From assembly GCA_023424215.1 (NCBI GenBank), contig JAFAEC010000002.1, positions 1 through 14,583 on the forward strand: a stretch of DNA of 14,583 nucleotides. Direction: 5' to 3'. The position numbers and the translations under genes are program-made. The stretch comes from Pseudomonadota bacterium. Its GTDB lineage: Bacteria > Pseudomonadota > Alphaproteobacteria > Caulobacterales > Caulobacteraceae. Within the stretch, counting starts at the first letter, position 1. Each line of letters starts with the position of its first letter. The notes beneath the pieces were generated by a model, which was not told the DNA's origin, did not search any database, and saw nothing but the letters and a program-made list of their open reading frames with translations. Below, one piece after another: positions 7,261-13,576 of the stretch.

Positions 7261-8052
7261 CTACGTCAGCAGCCTCCGCGTCGCGGCCTCCACGTCCGCC
7301 TGGCGCATCAGGCTTTCGCCGACGAGGATGGCCTGGGCATGGGCGGCCGACACCCGCGCCACGTCGTCGGGCGTGAAGATGCCGCTTTCGGCGACCAGCA
7401 GGGCGCGGACCGGGCTGAGCATGGCCAGCCGTTCGGTGGTCTCCAGATCGACCTCGAAGGTGCGCAGGGAGCGGTTGTTGATCCCGACCAGGTCGCCGCC
7501 CAGCCGGCAGGCCCGTTCCATCTCGGCCTCGTCGTGGGTCTCGATCAGGGCGTCCATGCCGAACCGCTCCGCCTCGGAGAGCAGTTCGCCAGCGACGACA
7601 TCATCGATCATGGCGAGGATGATCAGGATGCAGTCGGCGCCCAGGGCCCGGCTCTCGGCGACCTGCCACGGGTCGACGAGGAAGTCCTTGCGCAGGCAGG
7701 GCAGGGCGGTGGCCTCGCGCACCTGTCCGAGGAAGGCGTCGTCGCCCTGAAAGCTGGGGCCGTCGGTCAGCACCGACAGGCAGGTCGCCCCGCCGCGCTC
7801 GTAGGCCTTGGCCAGCGCTGGCGGGTCGAAGTCGGCGCGGATCAGCCCCTTGGACGGACTGGCCTTCTTGATCTCGGCGATCAGGGCGGGGCGGCCGGTC
7901 TCTTCGACATGGCGCGCCAGCGCGGCGCGGAAGCCGCGCGGGGCCGAGGCCGCGCGGGCGCGGGCCTCGATCTCGTCCTGCGAAAGCGTCGCCTTGCGGG
8001 CCGCAACCTCCTCGCGCTTGTAGGCGGCGATGCGAGCGAGGACGTCGGTCAC
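7261..8052 (-). CDS. trpC: Indole-3-glycerol phosphate synthase
   Basis: This enzyme closes the indole ring: it converts carboxyphenylamino-deoxyribulose phosphate into indole-3-glycerol phosphate, the fourth chemical step of tryptophan synthesis. The protein is a 263-residue single (beta/alpha)8 barrel, not fused to TrpF. Family motifs are LIAEIKKASPSKG (catalytic lysines), LRKDFLVDPWQV, GADCILII, LVGINNRSLRTFEVD and LVAESGI. The start is GTG at 8052, preceded by GAGGAGA, and it overlaps the trpD stop as GTGA (four bases shared), which indicates translational coupling. No second trpC copy is visible; the right-hand cluster leaves the window before the place where one would be expected. Confidence 0.96.
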   Translation of the reverse strand: MTDVLARIAAYKREEVAARKATLSQDEIEARARAASAPRGFRAALARHVEETGRPALIAEIKKASPSKGLIRADFDPPALAKAYERGGATCLSVLTDGPSFQGDDAFLGQVREATALPCLRKDFLVDPWQVAESRALGADCILIILAMIDDVVAGELLSEAERFGMDALIETHDEAEMERACRLGGDLVGINNRSLRTFEVDLETTERLAMLSPVRALLVAESGIFTPDDVARVSAAHAQAILVGESLMRQADVEAATRRLLT

Positions 8053-9083
8053 TGCGAGGTCTCCTCGACCGGCACGTGGCTGACCTCGACCAGCCGGGCG
8101 AGGGCGGAGCGGGCCGCGCCGGAGTCGATGGTCTCGGCCGCCCGTGCCGCGCCCTCGCGCAGGTCGCCGGCCTTGTCGGCGACCAGCAGCGCGGCGGCGG
8201 CGTTGAGCAGCACCACGTCGCGATAGGCGCCCGTCGCCCCGTCCAGCAGGTCGCGCAGGGCGGCCGCGTTCTCTTCCGGGTCGCCGCCGCGCAGGTCGGC
8301 GAGGTCTGCGCGGGGAAGGCCCGCGTCCTCCGGCGTAACGAGGAAGCGGCGCACGGTCCCGTCCTTCCACTCGGCGGCCTCGGTCGCGCCCGTGGTGGTC
8401 AGTTCGTCCAGCCCCTGGCCGTGCACCGTCCAGGCGCGCTTCGCGCCCAGCCGGCCCAGCACCTCGGCCAGCGGCTCCAGCAGGGCGGGGTCGTAGACGC
8501 CCATCACCTGCCGCCGCGCCCCGGCCGGATTGCACAGCGGCCCGAGCAGGTTGAATACGGTGCGGAAGCCGATCTCGGCCCGCACCGGGCCGACGTGGCG
8601 CATGGCCCCGTGATAGGTGGGGGCGAACAGGAAGGCGATGCCGGCCTCGTCGAGGCAGCGGCGCTGCTGGGCCGGGCTGGCGGCGAGATTGACGCCCAGC
8701 GCCGCCAGCACGTCGGACGAACCGGATTTGGAGCTCATGGCCCGGTTGCCGTGCTTGGCGACCTTCAGGCCCGCTCCGGCGAGCACGAGGGCGGTGGCGG
8801 TGGAGATGTTCCAGGTGTGCTGGCCGTCCCCGCCGGTGCCGCAGGTGTCCACCACCTCGTACGGGTGGTCGAGGCTCAGCGCCGCCTCGCGCATGGCGGT
8901 GGCGAAGGCGACGATCTCGTCCACCGTCTCGCCGCGGATGCGCAGGGCGGTGACGGCGGCGGCGACCTGGGCCGGGGTCGGCTCGCCGCGCAGGCAGGCG
9001 GCGAAGAAGGCGTGCGCCTCCTCGCCCGACAGCACGCGGCCGTCGACCAGCTTGGCCAGCAGGGGCTTGAAGCCGTCCGCCAT
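8049..9083 (-). CDS. trpD: Anthranilate phosphoribosyltransferase (left copy)
   Basis: TrpD transfers the phosphoribosyl group of PRPP to anthranilate. The protein has 344 residues, the normal family length. It shows the N-terminal helical part (GEPTPAQVAAAVTALRIRGE), the PRPP-binding loop DTCGTGGDG, KHGNRAMSSKSGSSDVL, and FLFAPTYHGAMRHVGPVR. Its start overlaps the trpG stop by one base (TGATG), and its stop overlaps the trpC GTG, so trpG, trpD and trpC read as a coupled operon. A second copy, about 80% identical over the first 100 residues by hand comparison and without gaps, lies at 13577 in mirror orientation. Confidence 0.96.
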   Translation of the reverse strand: MADGFKPLLAKLVDGRVLSGEEAHAFFAACLRGEPTPAQVAAAVTALRIRGETVDEIVAFATAMREAALSLDHPYEVVDTCGTGGDGQHTWNISTATALVLAGAGLKVAKHGNRAMSSKSGSSDVLAALGVNLAASPAQQRRCLDEAGIAFLFAPTYHGAMRHVGPVRAEIGFRTVFNLLGPLCNPAGARRQVMGVYDPALLEPLAEVLGRLGAKRAWTVHGQGLDELTTTGATEAAEWKDGTVRRFLVTPEDAGLPRADLADLRGGDPEENAAALRDLLDGATGAYRDVVLLNAAAALLVADKAGDLREGAARAAETIDSGAARSALARLVEVSHVPVEETSQ

Positions 9084-9673
9084 CAGACCATCGCCAGGCG
9101 CTTGACCGCCGCGAAGTCGAGGAAGTTGGCCAGCAGGTCATGGCCGTGCTCGGTGGCGATCGACTCGGGGTGGAACTGCACGCCGTGGATCGGCCGGGTG
9201 CGGTGCGACAGGCCCATGATCTCGCCGTCGGCGGTCCAGGCGGTGACTTCCAGCGCGTCAGGAAGGGTTTCCCGCTTCACCGCCAGGGAATGGTAGCGGG
9301 TGGCCGTGAAGGGTGAGGGCAGGCCACGGAACACGCCCTTGCCCTCGTGCTCGATCGGCGAGGTCTTGCCGTGCATCAGGGCCTTGGCGCGGATCACCTC
9401 GCCGCCGAAGGCCTGGCCCAAGGCCTGATGGCCGAGGCAGACCCCGAAGATCGGCATGGCCTCCGGCGCCGTCGTCAGCAGCTCGAGGCAGATCCCGGCC
9501 TCGTTGGGCGAGCAGGGGCCCGGCGACAGCAGCACCGCCTCGGGCTTCAGCGCCCAGGCCTCGGCCGCCGTGAGGTCGTCGTTGCGGACCACGCGCGTCT
9601 CGGCGCCCAGTTCCGCGAGGTAGTGGACCAGGTTCCAGGTGAAGCTGTCGTAGTTGTCGACGACGAGGATCAT
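9083..9673 (-). CDS. trpG: Anthranilate synthase glutamine amidotransferase subunit (left copy)
   Basis: TrpG hydrolyses glutamine and passes ammonia to TrpE for anthranilate synthesis. This is a 196-residue class I glutamine amidotransferase. The nucleophile is Cys79 in FGVCLGHQ, and the His168/Glu170 pair sits in GVQFHPES; the oxyanion region LLSPGPC is also present. The same family may serve p-aminobenzoate synthesis (PabA), and many bacteria use one subunit for both; its place between trpE and trpD supports TrpG. AGAAG six bases before the ATG may be the ribosome site, and the word TAGAAGC is shared with the right copy. About 100 bases separate it from the divergent small gene at 9774. 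Confidence 0.95.
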   Translation of the reverse strand: MILVVDNYDSFTWNLVHYLAELGAETRVVRNDDLTAAEAWALKPEAVLLSPGPCSPNEAGICLELLTTAPEAMPIFGVCLGHQALGQAFGGEVIRAKALMHGKTSPIEHEGKGVFRGLPSPFTATRYHSLAVKRETLPDALEVTAWTADGEIMGLSHRTRPIHGVQFHPESIATEHGHDLLANFLDFAAVKRLAMV

Positions 9674-9726
9674 GAGCCGCTTCTACGGGCGAAGGCAGGA
9701 CGCGCCAAGCGGCCTTGCAGCAAGGA

Positions 9727-9738
9727 ATGGTTAACCAT
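9727..9738. promoter_or_regulatory. Palindromic CtrA-like site between trpG and the small membrane gene (left copy)
   Basis: ATGGTTAACCAT is a perfect 12-bp palindrome made of two overlapping TTAACCAT words, the half-site of the Caulobacterales cell-cycle regulator CtrA. It lies 35 bases before the ATG of the divergent small gene. The mirror cluster keeps ATGGTTAAC at nearly the same distance. Binding is inferred from the motif. A full CtrA site has two TTAA words seven bases apart, which is not seen here. Confidence 0.4.
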
Positions 9739-9773
9739 GTTCGGCCGAACCTCGGGGGCACACGGAGGGGGTG

Positions 9774-9968
9774 ATGGGTGAAGACGCGATCACACGGGCG
9801 CGACGATTGCTGGAGACGCCGCCGACACGCAACGGGGCGGCGGCGGTGCTGGGCGCGGCGGCCCTGGCGGCCTCGGCGGCGGTGCTGATGGCGGGGGTGA
9901 TGGTGCTGGGGCCGGGTGTGCGTTTCGACGAACCGGCCGCAGCTCAGCCCCTGTTCCCGAACGGATAG
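9774..9968 (+). CDS. Small single-pass membrane protein, antisense within the trp cluster (left copy)
   Basis: This is a 64-residue protein preceded by a strong GGAGG (9764-9768), five bases before the ATG; a GTG at 9771 is too close to that site to be the start. A charged N-terminus (about 1-19) is followed by one alanine-rich hydrophobic helix at about 20-45 and a short tail. No known function is recognised. A relative lies in the same position and opposite orientation in the mirror cluster, sharing MAGV-x-VLGPGV at the end of the helix. That conservation in two diverged copies argues for a real gene rather than a chance frame. It is convergent with trpE and overlaps its 3' end by 25 bases. 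The topology and any link to tryptophan metabolism are inference. Confidence 0.7.
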   Translation: MGEDAITRARRLLETPPTRNGAAAVLGAAALAASAAVLMAGVMVLGPGVRFDEPAAAQPLFPNG

Positions 9969-11425
9969 CGCCACGCCTCGTCGGCGGCGCGTATCGGCGC
10001 CCGCGCCTTGGCTTTCGTCTCGGCATACTCGGCCGCGGGGTCGCTGTCGGCCACCACGCCGGCGCCCGCCTGGACGTGGACCTGGCCGTCCGCGAACAGG
10101 GCGGTGCGCAATACGATGCAGATGTCCGCCTCGCCGCCCGCCGAGATGTAGCCCACGCCGCCGCCGTAGCCGACGCCGCGCTTGACGCCCTCCAGCTCGT
10201 CGATGATCTCCATCGCCCGCACCTTGGGCGCGCCCGACAGAGTGCCGGCGGGGAGGGCGGCCAGCAGGGCGTCAACGGCGTCGAGGTCGGCGCGGGCCGC
10301 GCCCTGCACGTCCGAAACGATGTGCATCACCGAGCTGTAGCGCTCGACCACGAAGCTTTCGGTCACCCCGACGGTGCCCGGCGCGGACACACGACCGACG
10401 TCGTTGCGGCCGAGGTCGAGCAGCATCAGGTGTTCGGCGCGCTCCTTGGGGTCCGCCAGAAGCTCGGCTTCCAGGGCCTGGTCGGCCTCGGGCGTGTCGC
10501 CGCGGGGTCGCGTGCCGGCCAGAGGCCGGATGGTCACCCGGCCCCCCTTCAGGCGGACGAGAATCTCGGGGCTGGAGCCGGCCAGCTGGAAGTCGCCGAA
10601 ATCGAGGAAGAACAGGTAGGGCGACGGATTCTGCCGGCGCAGGGCGCGGTAGAAGGCGAAGGGATCGGCGTCCCAGGCGGCGGAGAAGCGGTGGCTCAGC
10701 ACCACCTGGAAGATATCGCCGGCGGCGATGTACTCCTTGGCCCGCGCGACCATCTCGCCGAAGGCCGCCTCGTCCACCGGGGAGCGGAAGTCGGGGCCGG
10801 GCCCCTCGACCGGCGTGGGGATGGCCGGCAGCGGGGCGCGAAGCTCGCGTTCGAAGCAGTCCAGCCGCGCTTCCGCTTCAGCCCGCATGGAGGCGGGGTC
10901 GCCGCCGCCGTCGGTCCAGCAGGGGGCGACGAGCACGATCTCGTGCTTCACCGAATCGAAGATCGCCACCACCCCCGGACGGGTCAGCACCGCGTCCGGC
11001 AGGTCCAGCGGGTCGGGGTTGGGCGCGCCAAGCGGCTCCAGCAGCCGCACCATGTCGTAGCCGAACACCCCGAACAGGCCGGCGGCCATGGGTGGCAGGT
11101 CATCGGGCAGCTCGAGCCGCGAGGCCGCCATCAGACGGCGGAGCGAGCCGAGCGCGTCGTCGCCGTCGGGGGTGTAGCGTTCGGCGGCGATGTCCCCGGA
11201 GCCGCGGGCCAGTTCGGGGCGACCGTCGCGGCAGCGCCAGACCACATCCGGCTCGCGGGCGATGATCGAATAGCGGCCGTTGACGGCGCCGCCCTCCACC
11301 GACTCCAGCAGGATGGCGTGACGACGGCCCCAGCCGACCTTCAGAAAGGCCGAGACCGGGGTCTCCAGATCGTCGACGAGCCGGCGGACGACGACGTCGG
11401 CGCCGCCGCGGATCGCTGGGGTCAT
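9944..11425 (-). CDS. trpE: Anthranilate synthase component I (left copy, 5' end altered)
   Basis: TrpE converts chorismate to anthranilate using ammonia from TrpG. The predicted protein has 493 residues. The N-terminal domain contains DDLETPVSAFLKVG and LLES at 39-42, the region that binds feedback tryptophan. The chorismate-binding domain (about 215-485) has IRPLAGTRPRG, LLDLGRNDVGRV and GTLSGAPKVRAME, and is complete. The first six or so residues do not look like a normal family start, no Shine-Dalgarno precedes the ATG, and the sequence directly upstream is the truncated mirror copy of trpE. So the native leader, promoter and probably several N-terminal codons are missing. The catalytic part should fold, but expression from this position is doubtful. 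Confidence 0.92.
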   Translation of the reverse strand: MTPAIRGGADVVVRRLVDDLETPVSAFLKVGWGRRHAILLESVEGGAVNGRYSIIAREPDVVWRCRDGRPELARGSGDIAAERYTPDGDDALGSLRRLMAASRLELPDDLPPMAAGLFGVFGYDMVRLLEPLGAPNPDPLDLPDAVLTRPGVVAIFDSVKHEIVLVAPCWTDGGGDPASMRAEAEARLDCFERELRAPLPAIPTPVEGPGPDFRSPVDEAAFGEMVARAKEYIAAGDIFQVVLSHRFSAAWDADPFAFYRALRRQNPSPYLFFLDFGDFQLAGSSPEILVRLKGGRVTIRPLAGTRPRGDTPEADQALEAELLADPKERAEHLMLLDLGRNDVGRVSAPGTVGVTESFVVERYSSVMHIVSDVQGAARADLDAVDALLAALPAGTLSGAPKVRAMEIIDELEGVKRGVGYGGGVGYISAGGEADICIVLRTALFADGQVHVQAGAGVVADSDPAAEYAETKAKARAPIRAADEAWRYPFGNRG

Positions 11426-11430
11426 CGCGC
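11410..11430. other. Head-to-head junction of two trpE copies (inverted-duplication breakpoint)
   Basis: Leftward, trpE-like coding on the minus strand is recognisable from about residue 7 of the left copy. Rightward, similarity on the plus strand begins at about codon position 11421-11430, corresponding to residue 72-74 of the left copy. Nothing resembling an intergenic region, promoter, insertion sequence or integrase site lies between. The breakpoint is placed by protein alignment, so it is uncertain by about 10-20 bases. Confidence 0.75.
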
Positions 11431-11546
11431 GGGGCGCGGACGCGATCGCCTCGGCCCGGTTCGAGGCCGAGCCCGCGCCGACCCTGGACTCGCTGCGGGC
11501 CCTGATCGCCGCCTCACGCTTCGACCTTCCTCAGGATCTGCCTCCG

Positions 11547-12689
11547 ATGGCGGCCGGCCTGTTCGGCGTGTTCGGATACGACATGGTCCGGTTGCTGGAG
11601 CCGTTGGGCGACGCCAATCCCGATCCCCTGGCGTTGCCCGACGCCGTGCTGACGCGCCCGTCGCTGGTGGCGATCTTCGATTCGGTGAAGCACGAGATCG
11701 TGCTGGTGGCCGCCGCCTATCCAGACTCCGGCGCCGATCCGGCCCGGGCGTTGACGCAGGCGCAGGGCCGTCTCGACGCCTTCGAGGCGGCGCTGCGCCA
11801 GCCCCTGCCCCCGCGCGCACCGGCGGCGGAGACGCCCGCGCCGGTCTTCGCCTCCCCGGTGGACGAGGCCGCGTTCGGTCGGATGGTCGCCAGCGCCAAG
11901 GACTACATCGGCGCCGGCGACATCTTCCAAGTCGTGCTCAGCCATCGATTCTCCTCGCCGTGGACGGAGGATCCCTTCGCCTTCTACCGCTCTTTGCGGC
12001 GACAGAATCCGTCGCCCTATCTGTTTTACCTGAACTTCGACGGCTTCCAGTTGGCCGGGTCCAGCCCGGAGATACTGGTTCGCCTGAAGGACGGCGAGGT
12101 GACCATCCGTCCCCTGGCCGGCACGCGCGCGCGGGGCGCGACGCCCGAACTCGACAAAGCGCTCGAAGCCGAGCTCCTGGCCGATCCGAAGGAGCGCGCC
12201 GATCACCTGATGCTGCTGGATCTGGGCCGCAACGACGTCGGCCGGGTCGCCGCGCCCGGCACGGTCGAGGTGACGGAAAGCTTCGTCGTGGAGCGCTACA
12301 GCCAGGTCATGCACATCGTCTCCAACGTGCGCGGCAAGGCGGATCCGAAACTGGACGCCGTCGACACCCTGCTGGCCGCCCTGCCCGCAGGCACCCTGTC
12401 GGGCGCGCCCAAGGTGCGGGCGATGGAGATCATCGACGAGCTGGAAGACGAGAAGCGCGGCGTCGGCTACGGCGGCGGCGTCGGTTACATCTCGGCTGGC
12501 GGCGAGGCGGACATCTGCATCACCCTGCGCACCGCCCTGTTCGCCGACCAGCGCATCTTCGTCCAGGCGGGCGCCGGCGTGGTGGCCGACAGCGATCCGG
12601 CGGCCGAATACGCCGAGACCCGGCACAAGGCGCGTGCGCCGATGCGCGCCGCCGAGGACGCCTGGCGCTTTCGGACTGAAGCCTTCTAG
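11547..12689 (+). CDS. trpE: Anthranilate synthase component I, N-terminally truncated (right copy)
   Basis: The frame is open from 11322 to the TAG at 12687-12689, but the first usable start is the ATG at 11547, giving 380 residues. Recognisable TrpE sequence begins earlier, at about 11421 (ARGADAIASARFEAEP matching ARGSGDIAAERYTPDG of the left copy), without a start codon. Compared with the left copy, about 72 residues are absent from the DNA and about 112 from any product starting at the ATG, including the LLES tryptophan-binding region. The chorismate-binding domain is intact: IRPLAGTRARG, LLDLGRNDVGRV, GTLSGAPKVRAME. No frameshift or internal stop has appeared. A weak AGGA lies 10 bases before the ATG. 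It is probably a recent remnant, although a feedback-free chorismate-binding protein cannot be excluded. Confidence 0.8.
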   Translation: MAAGLFGVFGYDMVRLLEPLGDANPDPLALPDAVLTRPSLVAIFDSVKHEIVLVAAAYPDSGADPARALTQAQGRLDAFEAALRQPLPPRAPAAETPAPVFASPVDEAAFGRMVASAKDYIGAGDIFQVVLSHRFSSPWTEDPFAFYRSLRRQNPSPYLFYLNFDGFQLAGSSPEILVRLKDGEVTIRPLAGTRARGATPELDKALEAELLADPKERADHLMLLDLGRNDVGRVAAPGTVEVTESFVVERYSQVMHIVSNVRGKADPKLDAVDTLLAALPAGTLSGAPKVRAMEIIDELEDEKRGVGYGGGVGYISAGGEADICITLRTALFADQRIFVQAGAGVVADSDPAAEYAETRHKARAPMRAAEDAWRFRTEAF

Positions 12690-12877
12690 CGAGAAAGAGC
12701 GACCGAAGGGTCGTCGATGGTCACGCCCGGCCCCAGGACCACGACCCCGGCCATCACGACCGCAGCCGCGGCGGCGAGGGTCGCCGCGCCAAGGGCCGTC
12801 AGGCCGCTGGGCGGAGCGACCTTGGGATGGACCAAAAGCGCCTTCGCCATGGCGATCTGTGCGGTCGAATCGATCAT
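12686..12877 (-). CDS. Small single-pass membrane protein, antisense within the trp cluster (right copy)
   Basis: This is a 63-residue relative of the protein at 9774, on the strand opposite to its neighbouring trpE, as in the left copy. It has a polar N-terminus of about 23 residues, one alanine- and valine-rich helix at about 24-51, and the shared ending MAGVVVLGPGV. The N-terminal halves of the two proteins hardly match, while the helix and the stretch after it do. Its stop codon overlaps the trpE stop on the other strand (CTAG at 12686-12689). GGAGG lies 11 bases before the ATG, somewhat far; the internal ATG at residue 10 is an alternative start. Function is unknown. Confidence 0.65.
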   Translation of the reverse strand: MIDSTAQIAMAKALLVHPKVAPPSGLTALGAATLAAAAAVVMAGVVVLGPGVTIDDPSVALSR

Positions 12878-12916
12878 GCGGTCGGCGCCTCCCTTTCACG
12901 CCATTGGGCGATGGTG

Positions 12917-12924
12917 ATGGTTAA
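12917..12924 (-). promoter_or_regulatory. CtrA-like half-site upstream of the small membrane gene (right copy)
   Basis: TTAACCAT on the minus strand lies 39 bases before the small gene's ATG. The left copy has the same word on the equivalent strand 35 bases before its small gene. The surrounding spacer sequence is otherwise poorly conserved between the copies, so retention of this word stands out. Binding by CtrA is inferred from the motif only. Confidence 0.35.
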
Positions 12925-12984
12925 CGTGCGCTTTACCGCCGCGCCGGCTTGGCGGCGACGGCGCGCGGGCCTAGAAGCCGAGGC

Positions 12985-13575
12985 ATGATCCTCGTCGTCG
13001 ATAACTACGACAGCTTCACCTACAACCTCGTCCACTACCTCGCGGAGTTGGGCGCGCCGACCCATGTGGTGCGCAACGACGACCTGAGCGTGGCCGAGGC
13101 TTGGTCGCTGAATCCCCAGGCGGTGCTGCTTTCGCCCGGCCCCTGCGCGCCGGATCAGGCGGGAATTTGCCTTCCCCTGATCGACAGCGCGCGCGCCGAC
13201 ATGCCCATCCTGGGCGTCTGCCTGGGCCATCAATCGATCGGCCAGGCCTTCGGCGGCGAAGTGGTGCGCGCCAAGACCCTGATGCACGGCAAGACCTCGC
13301 CGATCCTGCATGAGGGCCGCAGTCTCTTCGCGGGTCTGCCCTCGCCGTTCACGGCCACGCGCTATCACTCCCTGGCCGTTAAGCGCGAAACCCTGCCTGA
13401 CTGCCTCGAGATCACCGCCTGGACCGAGGATGGCGAGATCATGGGCCTGCAGCACCGCAGCCGGCCCATCCACGGCGTCCAGTTCCACCCCGAATCCATC
13501 GCCACCGAGCATGGCCACGCCATGCTGGCCAACTTTCTGGACATCGCCGGCGTCAAGCGCCTCGCGGCCGCCTGA
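12985..13575 (+). CDS. trpG: Anthranilate synthase glutamine amidotransferase subunit (right copy)
   Basis: This second TrpG also has 196 residues and is 157/196 identical to the left copy in an ungapped hand alignment. All catalytic residues are kept: Cys79 in LGVCLGHQ, and His168 and Glu170 in GVQFHPES. I chose the ATG at 12985 because it gives the family N-terminus MILVVDNYDSFTYNLVHYLA; an in-frame upstream start at 12949 adds residues with no counterpart. The stop is followed after one base by the trpD start, so the pair is coupled. The gene appears fully functional, unlike the truncated trpE before it. Confidence 0.95.
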   Translation: MILVVDNYDSFTYNLVHYLAELGAPTHVVRNDDLSVAEAWSLNPQAVLLSPGPCAPDQAGICLPLIDSARADMPILGVCLGHQSIGQAFGGEVVRAKTLMHGKTSPILHEGRSLFAGLPSPFTATRYHSLAVKRETLPDCLEITAWTEDGEIMGLQHRSRPIHGVQFHPESIATEHGHAMLANFLDIAGVKRLAAA

Positions 13576-13576
13576 G

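Larger units (their letters stand above)
8078..11212 (-). repeat. Left arm of a diverged inverted duplication (trpD-trpG-small gene-trpE)
   Basis: Every gene of this arm has a counterpart in the same relative order and orientation in the right arm, mirrored about 11420. The longest exact match I found is 50 bases, at 10191-10240 against 12396-12445 on the other strand, in the trpE segment coding for SGAPKVRAMEIIDELE. Proteins are about 80% identical. The arm may extend left of 8078, because its partner leaves the window. Confidence 0.85.

Noticed and set aside
10076..12679. An 867-codon open frame on the plus strand spanning both trpE copies, resembling a fusion gene
   Set aside because: It is antisense to the left trpE and out of frame with the right trpE; its composition is arginine/glycine-rich shadow coding of GC-rich DNA, with no family motifs.
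11514..12899. A 461-codon open frame antisense to the right trpE
   Set aside because: It is a shadow of trpE on the opposite strand and only the short 12686-12877 frame in this area has support from a relative in the left cluster.
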